From a virus: 21,893 nt of DNA. The notes under the pieces are model-generated. The model worked only from the letters and a program-made list of their open reading frames with translations, ran no database searches and was not told the DNA's origin. The stretch lies in the IMG/VR virus record IMGVR_UViG_3300025543_000250, positions 1 through 21,893 of that record; one strand, 5' to 3'. Both the position numbers and the translations under genes were made by a program. Below are positions 15,861-21,893 of this stretch, piece by piece (position 1 is the stretch's first letter; each line of letters opens with the position of its first letter).

Positions 15861-17627
15861 TTAGCTTTTAGTTGTACTCTGTGCTTTTTCTTGTTGTTTT
15901 TTAATTATTCTAGAAATAACTTCCTTTTTGTCATCTTCTAGAACTAAATCTCGTAAAGATTCTAACTCAGAACCCCTTTCTTCATTAGCCGTAGGGGGTA
16001 CGTTTTCAGCAGGTTCCTGCCCTCCCGCTTCCCCAGGCCCAGGACCAGCCATAGCAGCTTGCTCTTGCTGCTGATCCATATCTTTCTGTTGCTGTTCATC
16101 CATCTCTGAAGTCATTCGTGCAATTTCTTCATCTGTCATATCATAGAATTCTCTATAGATTGAATCCTTAGAAAATAAACCCAGTTGCTGAACAGCAGCG
16201 ATTACTCTTGTTTTTTGTTCATCAATATCAAGCTTTCTCTTGGCTGACATATCAGAAGGCTCAGGAAGAGCAATTCGTAGTTTTTTAATTAAAGCAGCAG
16301 GAAAACCCTTAAGCTGCAAGTGACGTTTCGCCATATTCTCTAAACCAGCCTCAATATCTACTTGAACCCTTTGAATAGTTCTAGCAAACTTAACGTCAAG
16401 CTGAGAGAGGTTAGCTTTCCTTTCAGGAGACTGATCTTTCTCAACTAAGTAGTCTTTAGGAACTTTGAGAGCAGCAAGCAGTTTATCACGGTAGTATCGA
16501 ACATCTTCAATCTCTCCAAGGTTCGTTGCTCCAGGAAGAGTATCAATCTTTGTACCTCTTCCGTTCTTAGTAGGCACAAAGAAGTCCTCATCCATAGACA
16601 TCGGATTATATCTAGAATCAATAGTACCTTTGCTAGAGTTATAAAACTTCTCCTTCTTAAACTTCTGCTTTAGACGTTCAATGAACATCTCTGCCTTGCT
16701 TGTAGGAAGATTCCCTGTATCAACATAAAAGATGCGTCTCTCAGGTGCGCGAGAAAGTCTATAAATCATCATCGCATCTTCCATCATCTTAAGAGATCGG
16801 AAAACACGATGACATAATGCCGCAATTGATTTTCCATACGGATAAAACACTGGGTCAGAAGTGTGCATTCTGTAGTGTACAATTTGATTCTTGTCAAGCT
16901 CAATGTACTTCATTGGTCTGACATTTTCAGACTGACCTACTTCAGAGTACTGTAAAGATTCTAAATTAGGGATTTCTTGCAAGAATTTCTTAAGATAGCC
17001 ATACTCAGTCTCGACTCTCAGAATCCAGTTAGGGTTAAGAATCTTAATTTTCTTAATTCCCTCTTCAGGCTTGTTAACATCGAGAATAAGCTCTGTAAAG
17101 CAATCACCATACTTTACGGTATTACGAACAATGTCCCAAAGAAACTTGTGCATGTTAACTTGCTCGAATAACCTATTGACCTCATCTACAACAAGATCAC
17201 TTTCTGATTTAATTGTCCATCTTTCTGAACGAGTTCCTTTTTGAGTAGAGTCATCTGCATAGATATCAAACGCCGCACCAATTTCAGGATACTCATCCAT
17301 CTCTTCATACTCTTTATACCTTCTGCGTCGATTTAGCTCTAGTTGGGGTAGAATTGGGTTTCTTTGAACGCCCCCGATAGCGGGTCCACCATCAACTTCT
17401 TGATCTTTGATAACTTCTGTGCTTACAACAGTATCACCTTGCTCAGGCGTTACTTTACCTTGATCAATAGCCCTCGCTGCGGGGACTTGTGCTTTAGTAG
17501 CAAAGAATTTGGCAAAGAACCGCCCAATGGGACCCGTAGGGGTATAGTATGACGCTGTTCTTTGTTGGGTTCCACCAAATGTGGTGTATCCACTCTCATT
17601 TAGTTCATCATTTATTTCATCAGCCAT
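15861..17627 (-). CDS. gp20: Portal vertex protein, T4 gp20 family
   Basis: A 588-residue portal protein. The family core is clear: YEEMDEYPEIGAAFDIYADD early, then HYRMHTSDPVFYPYGKS, then IYRLSRAPERRIFYVDTGNL and MSMDEDFFVPTKNGRGTKID, followed by LPGATNLGEIEDVRYYRDKL. These are the gp20 hallmarks. The portal forms the ring at the capsid vertex through which DNA is packaged and to which the neck attaches. It is somewhat longer than T4 gp20 (524 residues), mainly through N-terminal residues and a Gln/Pro-rich C-terminal tail (about 520-570). The start lies inside the terminase gene (16-bp overlap), with AGGAAG 7 nt upstream. The terminase-portal order is conserved. Assignment is secure. Confidence 0.93.
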   Translation of the reverse strand: MADEINDELNESGYTTFGGTQQRTASYYTPTGPIGRFFAKFFATKAQVPAARAIDQGKVTPEQGDTVVSTEVIKDQEVDGGPAIGGVQRNPILPQLELNRRRRYKEYEEMDEYPEIGAAFDIYADDSTQKGTRSERWTIKSESDLVVDEVNRLFEQVNMHKFLWDIVRNTVKYGDCFTELILDVNKPEEGIKKIKILNPNWILRVETEYGYLKKFLQEIPNLESLQYSEVGQSENVRPMKYIELDKNQIVHYRMHTSDPVFYPYGKSIAALCHRVFRSLKMMEDAMMIYRLSRAPERRIFYVDTGNLPTSKAEMFIERLKQKFKKEKFYNSSKGTIDSRYNPMSMDEDFFVPTKNGRGTKIDTLPGATNLGEIEDVRYYRDKLLAALKVPKDYLVEKDQSPERKANLSQLDVKFARTIQRVQVDIEAGLENMAKRHLQLKGFPAALIKKLRIALPEPSDMSAKRKLDIDEQKTRVIAAVQQLGLFSKDSIYREFYDMTDEEIARMTSEMDEQQQKDMDQQQEQAAMAGPGPGEAGGQEPAENVPPTANEERGSELESLRDLVLEDDKKEVISRIIKKQQEKAQSTTKS

Positions 17628-19156
17628 TTAAAATCTTCCTGGGTCATTCCACCATACGCTGTCTTAAAGTTATGCTTGAAACTTTGACTGGGCGCTAAAG
17701 GTTTTTGTTGTTTTTCAAGTTTTGATACAAATTCAATATGAGTCGTATCTAACAAGTTTTTATAAGCATGAACAGCGAGAGCAAGACTCATAACAAGATC
17801 ATCATGATGATTCTTCTCAGCCTCAACTCTTCCGTTTTCAGTTATAATAAATGTCATTAGTTCATCACAAGTTCGAACTGAGTTGATTTTAACTAAATCA
17901 GTCCTAATTGCTTCTTCTAGTTCAGCTAGTATACTTTCTCTATTCTTTGCAGTTACCTGAAAGCCGATTTCATCTTTATCATCAGCCCAAAGGTTCTCGT
18001 ACTCATAGATATTATAGAGCCAGTCAATTAAGTTATTTCCAATAGTGTTTCGCTCACAGATTATGTGCGCTACATTATATAGCATACCTTCATTAAATAA
18101 TATTTTAGCAAAGTCATTTATGGGTGTTCTATTAGAATAAAACTCAGCAACTTGCTGTCCATTATACATGTTGATCACATGAAATGCAGAGTAATCCCTG
18201 TCCCGTCCAAGAGAAGTATCACATGCTATGAGGTAGGAGTACTGTGGTTGCGGCTCTTGCCAAACCCTCATTCTATTGTTATATTTGGTGAAATACTCCT
18301 CACTTGTTTGAGACGATATCTGTTTTAGAGTCTCTCCCTCAATATAAGTATCCCCTGTTCCAAGGAAGGAGCATTCATACTCTTGTAACCACTGCTTCAT
18401 GGGCATATTAGCTTTAGTGGTTTCTTCCCATTTATGAATATCTAACCCTTTTTCTTCCATCTCCCTATAGAGATGACTAAAATTCTCATTATAGTTGTAC
18501 TCAGGATGTTCTTGCCATCTAATATCAATTGGATTAAATGAGTTATCTCCCGTCATAGCTTTTTGATAAACTTCGTGATACCAATTACCAATACCGTTAA
18601 CAGTGGACAGAACAAAGGCTCGACCTCCTGTAGAGATAATGGGATATACAGCAGCCCAGATAGTATCAATGTTTTCAATGAAAGCGGCCTCATCAATGAT
18701 TAGAAGTGATCCTGCTAAAGAACGCCCTGACTGCTTGCCTGATGGGCGAGATTTAATAGTAGATCCCGTCTTAAGCTTAAGTGTGTGTTTATTATCCTCT
18801 TGAATTCCTGGCTTTAAAAACTCAGGAAGCTCATCATACATTAATTTGATCCTGTCAAGAACCTCGGTAGACTCAGCATCACCTTTAGAGAGGATAACGA
18901 CCTGCTTATGCTTTTGAAATATAATCATCCACAGGGAGTAGGCAGCGGCAATAGTAGTACATCCAGCCTGACGGAACTTGCGTAGGATATTAAACCTGTT
19001 CTCCTCAAGGTCAGACAAAATCCTTTCCTGGAACGGATAGAGTCTAAACGGAACCAGACCTCGAACTGGGTGTGTAACCTTAATGTACTGGGAGATGAAG
19101 TGCTCAGGGTCAGTTGAACACTTCTTAAACTCTTGAATTAATTCTTGTTTTTCCAT
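17612..19156 (-). CDS. terL: Large terminase subunit (gp17-like packaging motor)
   Basis: A 514-residue terminase. The ATPase domain has a deviant Walker A, RKFRQAGCTT (59-68), with Cys where Lys is canonical and Lys60/Arg62 earlier, as in other phage terminases with a shifted Lys. Walker B is LLIIDEAA (151-158; Asp155, Glu156), and the coupling motif is LSTVNG (183-188). The RNase-H-like nuclease has Asp313 (ACDTSLGRDRDYSAF), Glu368 (ICERNTIGNN) and Asp452/453 (NHHDDLVMSLALA). It pumps and cuts concatemeric DNA into the prohead at the portal. The C-terminal residues GGMTQEDFKWL may contact the portal. It starts at ATG 19156 in a divergent gap, and its end overlaps the portal start by 16 bp. 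The small subunit is not in the window. Assignment is secure. Confidence 0.95.
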   Translation of the reverse strand: MEKQELIQEFKKCSTDPEHFISQYIKVTHPVRGLVPFRLYPFQERILSDLEENRFNILRKFRQAGCTTIAAAYSLWMIIFQKHKQVVILSKGDAESTEVLDRIKLMYDELPEFLKPGIQEDNKHTLKLKTGSTIKSRPSGKQSGRSLAGSLLIIDEAAFIENIDTIWAAVYPIISTGGRAFVLSTVNGIGNWYHEVYQKAMTGDNSFNPIDIRWQEHPEYNYNENFSHLYREMEEKGLDIHKWEETTKANMPMKQWLQEYECSFLGTGDTYIEGETLKQISSQTSEEYFTKYNNRMRVWQEPQPQYSYLIACDTSLGRDRDYSAFHVINMYNGQQVAEFYSNRTPINDFAKILFNEGMLYNVAHIICERNTIGNNLIDWLYNIYEYENLWADDKDEIGFQVTAKNRESILAELEEAIRTDLVKINSVRTCDELMTFIITENGRVEAEKNHHDDLVMSLALAVHAYKNLLDTTHIEFVSKLEKQQKPLAPSQSFKHNFKTAYGGMTQEDFKWLMK

Positions 19157-19188
19157 AAAAGTATCTTTGGCTCCATATATTATAGTAT
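19157..19188. promoter_or_regulatory. Divergent gap with TATATTATAG box
   Basis: The 32-bp gap between terL (leftward) and the glycosyltransferase (rightward) contains TATATTATA at 19176-19184, identical to the 9-mer at 6114-6122. Rightward, TATATT ends 7 nt before ATG 19189, compatible with a leaderless message. Leftward, TATAAT (19184-19179) gives terL a leader of about 15 nt with a weak AAAGAT site. No -35 is evident. Confidence 0.4.
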
Positions 19189-19881
19189 ATGAACATCTAC
19201 GCTATAATATGTACTAGAGATAGAAATGAGGTAAGCGATACCACTGATAAATTACTTAGTTTTTTATGCTCTGGGGGAATAAAAGTATATTTGCTGTCTG
19301 GTGCTAAATCAATCTTTGCAGCATACCACGGTGCTTTTAAGAAAATTAACCCAAACGAAGAAGACATTATTCTTTTCTGTCATGATGATATTGAAATTAG
19401 AGAAAATGCTGATGATTTTGTAGAAAAACTAAAAAAATCATTATCTAAACCAGAGGTTGGGTTTGTTGGAGCCGCAGGAACCAAGTCATTAGGTCCTGAT
19501 GCAGTATGGTGGGACCAGACAAGATGGCAACAAGGAAAGCATAGTGGAACAGTAATCCATGTAGACCCTCAGGGAAGAGAATACACGACCCCTTACGGAC
19601 CTCCAAGTGATGTTGTAACCCTAGACGGCCTATTTTTAGCGGCCAAACGTAAAGTTTTGAATGATGTTGGGCTTGAAAAGCCAGAATACTTCGAAGGAGA
19701 GTGGGATTTCTACGATATTTACTATACATCTCAAGCATTTCTTAAAGGTTACACAAATAAAGTGATGGATATTAATATTTTTCACAATTCTAGAGGAGAA
19801 TTAGTCGGAAGAGACTCTTGGCACAAGAATCGAGCGGCTTTTATCACAAATAATGATCTTCCAATCGAGATTATAGACTGA
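19189..19881 (+). CDS. GT-A family glycosyltransferase-like protein
   Basis: A 230-residue protein resembling family 2-type glycosyltransferases (the 'Glyco_tranf_2_5' style). It opens IYAIICTRDRNE, a nucleotide-sugar-binding strand. It then has FCHDDIEI (His65-Asp66-Asp67, the metal-binding DXD equivalent) and VTLDGLFLAAKR (acceptor-side loop). EGEWDFYDIYYT and IFHNSRGE (His199) end the catalytic core. Such enzymes transfer sugars to proteins, lipopolysaccharide or DNA bases. In phages they may modify DNA or virion proteins or alter the host surface; the sequence does not tell which. The gene starts a two-gene rightward unit with the next gene 1 nt away. No Shine-Dalgarno is seen, and the TATATTATA box lies just upstream. 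Confidence 0.82.
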   Translation: MNIYAIICTRDRNEVSDTTDKLLSFLCSGGIKVYLLSGAKSIFAAYHGAFKKINPNEEDIILFCHDDIEIRENADDFVEKLKKSLSKPEVGFVGAAGTKSLGPDAVWWDQTRWQQGKHSGTVIHVDPQGREYTTPYGPPSDVVTLDGLFLAAKRKVLNDVGLEKPEYFEGEWDFYDIYYTSQAFLKGYTNKVMDINIFHNSRGELVGRDSWHKNRAAFITNNDLPIEIID

Positions 19882-19882
19882 A

Positions 19883-20518
19883 ATGAGTAAACGATTAACA
19901 AAACACAACATAATTGGTCACACAGGAGGTGGAGATCACAAAAATAACCACTGGCCGCACCCAATGAATGAAGAATTTAATAATGTAATGCGATCTGTAG
20001 TTAATATTTACGGAATTGGCAACCCGAATGAACAGCAGCTTCTTAAAGAGTGTAAATCTTATCTTCAATCACGCTTAGATCTCTTAATTGGTCATAAAGT
20101 TAGGCGAGATACTGAGGAACATTACAAAGTTATGAGTATTCGAATAAGAGAGGGATTCCACAAAGCACCTCATGAACGCCAGCAGTTAATTGAAGAGTCT
20201 GATCTCCTTTTATGTGTAGGAGATTGGAAAAGTAGCAAGGCAGCGATAGAAGAATATAAGTTTGCTACGATGCTAGGGAAACCAAAGTACGAAATGTACC
20301 ATAATCCGAATATTCCAATAGAAAATATTATTCGATACCTGCAACCCGTTAGACCTATTAAAGATTCAGTATGGGATTCTACAAAGCAGGACAATGTTCT
20401 TATTTACGAAACCAAGGATGGTCTCATGGAGCTTATGGATGGAAACCATAGGCATGAGTTTGCTAATAGAGTAGGTGGAGTTACACACCTAAGCGGTTGG
20501 ATTATTAAGGAAGTATAA
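19883..20518 (+). CDS. Unknown protein with possible deoxyribosyltransferase-like and ParB-like segments
   Basis: A 211-residue protein. Residues 100-136 (IEESDLLLCVGDWKSSKAAI, then EEYKFATMLGKPKYEM) resemble the 'D-hydrophobic...GW..S.GA..E...A..LGK' motif of nucleoside 2-deoxyribosyltransferase-like or DUF4406-like proteins. Residues 186-197 (DGNHRHEFANRV) match the DGxHR motif of the ParB/sulfiredoxin fold. The N-terminus is His/Gly-rich (HTGGGDHKNNHWPHP). It is translationally linked to the glycosyltransferase (1-nt gap), so a joint role in nucleotide or sugar modification is possible, but this is inference. The stop codon lies at the edge of the leftward terminator's T-tract. Motif matches are short and by eye; the domain assignment is tentative. 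Confidence 0.6.
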   Translation: MSKRLTKHNIIGHTGGGDHKNNHWPHPMNEEFNNVMRSVVNIYGIGNPNEQQLLKECKSYLQSRLDLLIGHKVRRDTEEHYKVMSIRIREGFHKAPHERQQLIEESDLLLCVGDWKSSKAAIEEYKFATMLGKPKYEMYHNPNIPIENIIRYLQPVRPIKDSVWDSTKQDNVLIYETKDGLMELMDGNHRHEFANRVGGVTHLSGWIIKEV

Positions 20519-20549
20519 AAAAACTCCCCACTAGTAATGTAGTGGGGAG
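20517..20549 (-). terminator. Intrinsic terminator of the rightmost leftward operon
   Basis: A perfect 10-bp stem, CTCCCCACTA (20524-20533) with TAGTGGGGAG (20540-20549), has a 6-nt loop. Read leftward it is followed by seven T (the A-run at 20517-20523), a textbook Rho-independent terminator. On the plus strand no T-tract follows, so it acts mainly on leftward transcripts from the 20605-21559 genes. It overlaps the stop codon of the convergent rightward gene. Confidence 0.9.
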
Positions 20550-20604
20550 CGGTTGCGAAGTTCCATACCACAGAAAGGCGTAACGTGCCTACCCTGCCGT
20601 TGGT
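20550..20604 (-). other. GC-rich 3' untranslated stretch before the terminator
   Basis: This 55-bp segment between the basic-protein stop and the terminator hairpin is more GC-rich than its surroundings. Read leftward it can form AGGC...GCCT around ACGTTAC, and other short stems. It may be a stable 3' leader of the terminator or a small RNA. No tRNA or known RNA motif fits by eye. Confidence 0.25.
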
Positions 20605-20805
20605 CTAGTCTTTTTTAGTAGCTTTCTTAGCTGCTTTCTTTTTGGCTTTCGGTTTTGCTTTAGGCTTCGGAGCCTCTTCGACTGTTTCCCCTTTCCAGCC
20701 CAGCTTCTCAAGCTTCCGTAGATTAACGCGAGCCCTTCTACCGTTGGGATTTCGTCTTCTAGCCAGTTTTGCTAACTCTTTTTCAATTAAAATTTTATTA
20801 TCCAT
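20605..20805 (-). CDS. Small Lys/Ala-rich basic protein, histone H1-tail-like
   Basis: A 66-residue, strongly basic protein. The N-terminal half is a charged helix with an Arg/Asn stretch (KLARRRNPNGRRARVNLRKL). The C-terminus is a Lys/Ala/Pro repeat (KPKAKPKAKKKAAKKATKKD) like histone H1 or bacterial H1-like tails. Such tails bind DNA or RNA non-specifically, so a nucleoid or DNA-condensing role is likely but unproven. A weak purine-rich site (AAGAG) precedes the ATG. Its first bases overlap the end of a possible tiny basic ORF. It is the last gene before the terminator. Confidence 0.65.
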   Translation of the reverse strand: MDNKILIEKELAKLARRRNPNGRRARVNLRKLEKLGWKGETVEEAPKPKAKPKAKKKAAKKATKKD

Positions 20806-20944
20806 TATTTAATCTCTTACTGTGTTTTCTTTTTGATTCTATTCTGAAGAAGTGTTGTAACTTCTTTTTTACATTGCCTAACCGTTCAAAGTATTTAGGT
20901 CCCTTGTTATTGAAACGCTTGTTCTTTTTATTCGGTTTCTGCAA
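20798..20944 (-). CDS. Possible tiny basic ORF between two small genes
   Basis: A 48-codon open frame from TTG 20944 to TAA 20798 encodes a very basic peptide (for example FNNKGPKYFERLGNVKKKLQ). It fills almost exactly the gap between its neighbours and overlaps both, like the tight spacing elsewhere in the phage. However, it has only a TTG start and no Shine-Dalgarno. The basic composition may simply reflect A-rich sequence. It could instead be untranslated spacer. Confidence 0.3.
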   Translation of the reverse strand: MQKPNKKNKRFNNKGPKYFERLGNVKKKLQHFFRIESKRKHSKRLNNG

Positions 20945-21152
20945 TTACTGGTTCGACAACTACGGGTTGTTCAATTACCGTAGCATCCTCTGCGTTACTT
21001 AAGTTCATAATCCATAGACCAAACTGACCAATGCCATAACCTGCTCCAAAGAGAATTCCCCCTAGTACTAGAACCTCTGCTAAACTCATTTTATACACTG
21101 AGAATGGTGTGCGAATTGTGTCTTTAAATAATATTGCCCAAAGTGGATTCAT
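20928..21152 (-). CDS. Small membrane protein, unknown function
   Basis: A 74-residue protein with a short amphipathic N-terminus (NPLWAILFKDTIRTPFSVYK), one hydrophobic Gly-rich helix (about residues 24-49, LAEVLVLGGILFGAGYGIGQ onward) and an acidic, Val/Pro/Glu-rich C-terminal tail. It is coupled to the two-helix membrane protein by ATGA, with GAGGT just upstream. A lysis accessory (such as an antiholin) or a membrane-anchored partner of the upstream protein is plausible. No family is recognised. Confidence 0.6.
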   Translation of the reverse strand: MNPLWAILFKDTIRTPFSVYKMSLAEVLVLGGILFGAGYGIGQFGLWIMNLSNAEDATVIEQPVVVEPVIAETE

Positions 21153-21559
21153 TGTTTACCTCTAAATGTTCTAGGATCATCTTCATCCTTGCCGTCCCCA
21201 TTTTCTACAATCCCCTTGAGAATGGTCGATAGATTAGTTACGACCAGCGTGATCAAACCTGCGACAACAGCAATTGAGGTCTCAGGTACGAACTGGATCG
21301 AGAAAATGAACGTGCAGACTAAGAACGTCAAATAAAATCCAGCGAACTTCGCCAGGTGCTTTGAGGCTGTCTCTTTCGCGCTCTCACGAATTAAAAGCTC
21401 TCTGAACTTAGCATCAGACTCAGCATTAAGTTTATCAACCTCAACGCGACCAGCAGCCTCTCTAGACTCCCTCTCCACACGCCCCTCAGCCTCTTTAAGC
21501 TTAAGCGCCGATTGTACATCAATGTACCCCTTATTATCCATCATTGGTTTGTCAGCCAT
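21149..21559 (-). CDS. Two-helix membrane protein with N-terminal coiled coil, holin candidate
   Basis: A 136-residue protein. Residues 15-65 are a long charged helix (LKEAEGRVERESREAAGRVE) that may form a coiled coil. Two hydrophobic helices follow: about 70-91 (FAGFYLTFLVCTFIFSIQF) and 95-115 (SIAVVAGLITLVVTNLSTIL). The C-terminus is short and polar. Two closely spaced transmembrane helices and small size suit a class II-type holin or similar membrane pore. The long N-terminal helix is less usual, and no endolysin is visible nearby. GGTGAG lies 5 nt before the ATG. It is the first gene of the leftward right-end operon. Confidence 0.6.
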   Translation of the reverse strand: MADKPMMDNKGYIDVQSALKLKEAEGRVERESREAAGRVEVDKLNAESDAKFRELLIRESAKETASKHLAKFAGFYLTFLVCTFIFSIQFVPETSIAVVAGLITLVVTNLSTILKGIVENGDGKDEDDPRTFRGKQ

Positions 21560-21893
21560 AATCTCACCGTCCTATTGTATGTAGGACTTACTCAAGGTTT
21601 TTGCGCCGAATTTTTTTTAACAGCGTTCTAAGTTATTGGGAACTCCTTTATGGGACCCTACAAGAAGTTTAGAGTTAACTCAGAATAAATTTTTATGAGT
21701 CCCAACTTTTTAGAATTTTATAGGAGTCCCATAGGATTAACTAGGAGTCCCTTAAATTTTTTTTTATTTTTTTTTTTGACCACTAATAATATTTGTATGA
21801 GTATCTATAGGTCGCGTAGCCGTTCCCAGGAGTCCCAATCACGCGATATTTTCCCTAAGCATATGTAAACAAAGGACTTACGACGATGAGAAA
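21560..21893. repeat. Repeat- and T-rich non-coding region with GGAGTCCC motifs
   Basis: This 334-bp stretch contains no gene until its last bases. GGAGTCCC occurs at 21723-21730, 21744-21751 and 21829-21836, with a partial copy GAGTCCCAA at 21697-21705. Inverted, degenerate copies lie at 21638-21646 (GGGAACTCC) and around 21645-21659. GGACTTAC occurs at 21584-21591 and 21874-21881. GAGTTAACTC (21672-21681) is palindromic. T-tracts of 9 and 11 flank one A (21757-21777), and T8 is at 21611-21618. Such clustering suggests protein binding sites: an operator array, replication origin or early promoter control. No clear sigma-70 promoter pair is seen on either strand. Confidence 0.6.
21886..21893 (+). 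CDS. Possible start of a rightward gene cut by the window edge
   Basis: ATG at 21886 begins Met-Arg, then the window ends. AGGA at 21873-21876 lies 9 nt upstream, an acceptable ribosome site. The repeat-rich region before it would then be an intergenic promoter region between divergent genes. Only eight bases are visible, so this is a guess from the ribosome site and the change of direction. Confidence 0.35.

Noticed and set aside
17612-19156. Terminase inactivated by loss of the Walker A lysine
   Set aside because: All other catalytic motifs are intact and an upstream Lys/Arg can substitute, as known in other phage terminases.
20550-20604. A tRNA gene in the GC-rich stretch
   Set aside because: No cloverleaf with T-loop GTTCRA and matching acceptor stem can be formed on either strand.
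20928-20944. A +1 frameshift from the 74-aa membrane protein into the tiny basic ORF
   Set aside because: No slippery sequence or stimulatory structure is visible at the end of the 74-aa frame.
1-21893. CRISPR array, insertion sequence, integrase or attachment site
   Set aside because: No regularly spaced repeats, transposase or integrase motifs, or flanking duplications are visible.

Overview
This window is a piece of a tailed, contractile-tail bacteriophage genome of the broad T4-like type, probably virulent. The evidence is a T4-type large terminase and gp20-family portal encoded back to back, a gp26-like baseplate/tail-assembly protein, a tape measure protein, a gp53/LysM-like baseplate protein, a UvsW-type helicase and a DnaG-type primase. 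I see no integrase, repressor, tRNA or CRISPR array. The small 2OG-Fe(II) oxygenase, the GT-A glycosyltransferase and the AT-rich composition fit an aquatic or marine phage, but the host cannot be read from the sequence. Major capsid, prohead protease, sheath and tube genes are not in the window.

Layout. Bases 1-6108 (minus strand) are a tail/baseplate block, in transcription order: a 130-aa unknown, the tape measure, a 329-aa baseplate protein, a 102-aa LysM/gp53-like protein, and a large hub-like protein cut by the left edge. This order matches TMP - XkdP-like - hub in other contractile tails. Bases 6145-8189 hold a small unknown gene (+), a Cas4/RecB-like nuclease (-) and a primase (+). 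The nuclease and primase start codons lie in the same 8-bp palindrome. Bases 8176-10020 (-) hold a gp26-like gene, a -1 frameshift extension and a 315-aa probable virion protein. Bases 10062-12249 (+) are an overlapping trio: UvsW helicase, oxygenase and a small helical protein. Bases 12246-19156 (-) run terminase, portal, acidic 539-aa head protein, two small probable virion proteins, a fibre-like protein with a C1q/TNF-like C-terminus, and a small membrane protein. Bases 19189-20518 (+) are a glycosyltransferase and a protein with a ParB-like DGNHR motif. Bases 20605-21559 (-) are small genes: a holin-like two-helix membrane protein, another membrane protein and an H1-tail-like basic protein. 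They end at a strong intrinsic terminator. The last 334 bases are non-coding, with repeated GGAGTCCC motifs and long T-tracts, and may lead into a rightward gene at the edge.

The strongest unusual signal is a programmed -1 ribosomal frameshift at the end of the gp26-like gene. An in-phase T TTT TTC heptamer lies 9 nt before the stop codon. A 9-bp stem with one mismatch begins 8 nt downstream, and a 63-codon extension is open in exactly the -1 frame. This has the architecture of the lambda G/GT tail-assembly chaperones, applied to a T4-type baseplate gene. Other notable features are the shared palindromic start, repeated strand switching with overlapping convergent gene ends, a shared TATATTATA box in two divergent gaps, and the repeat-rich non-coding region at the right edge.
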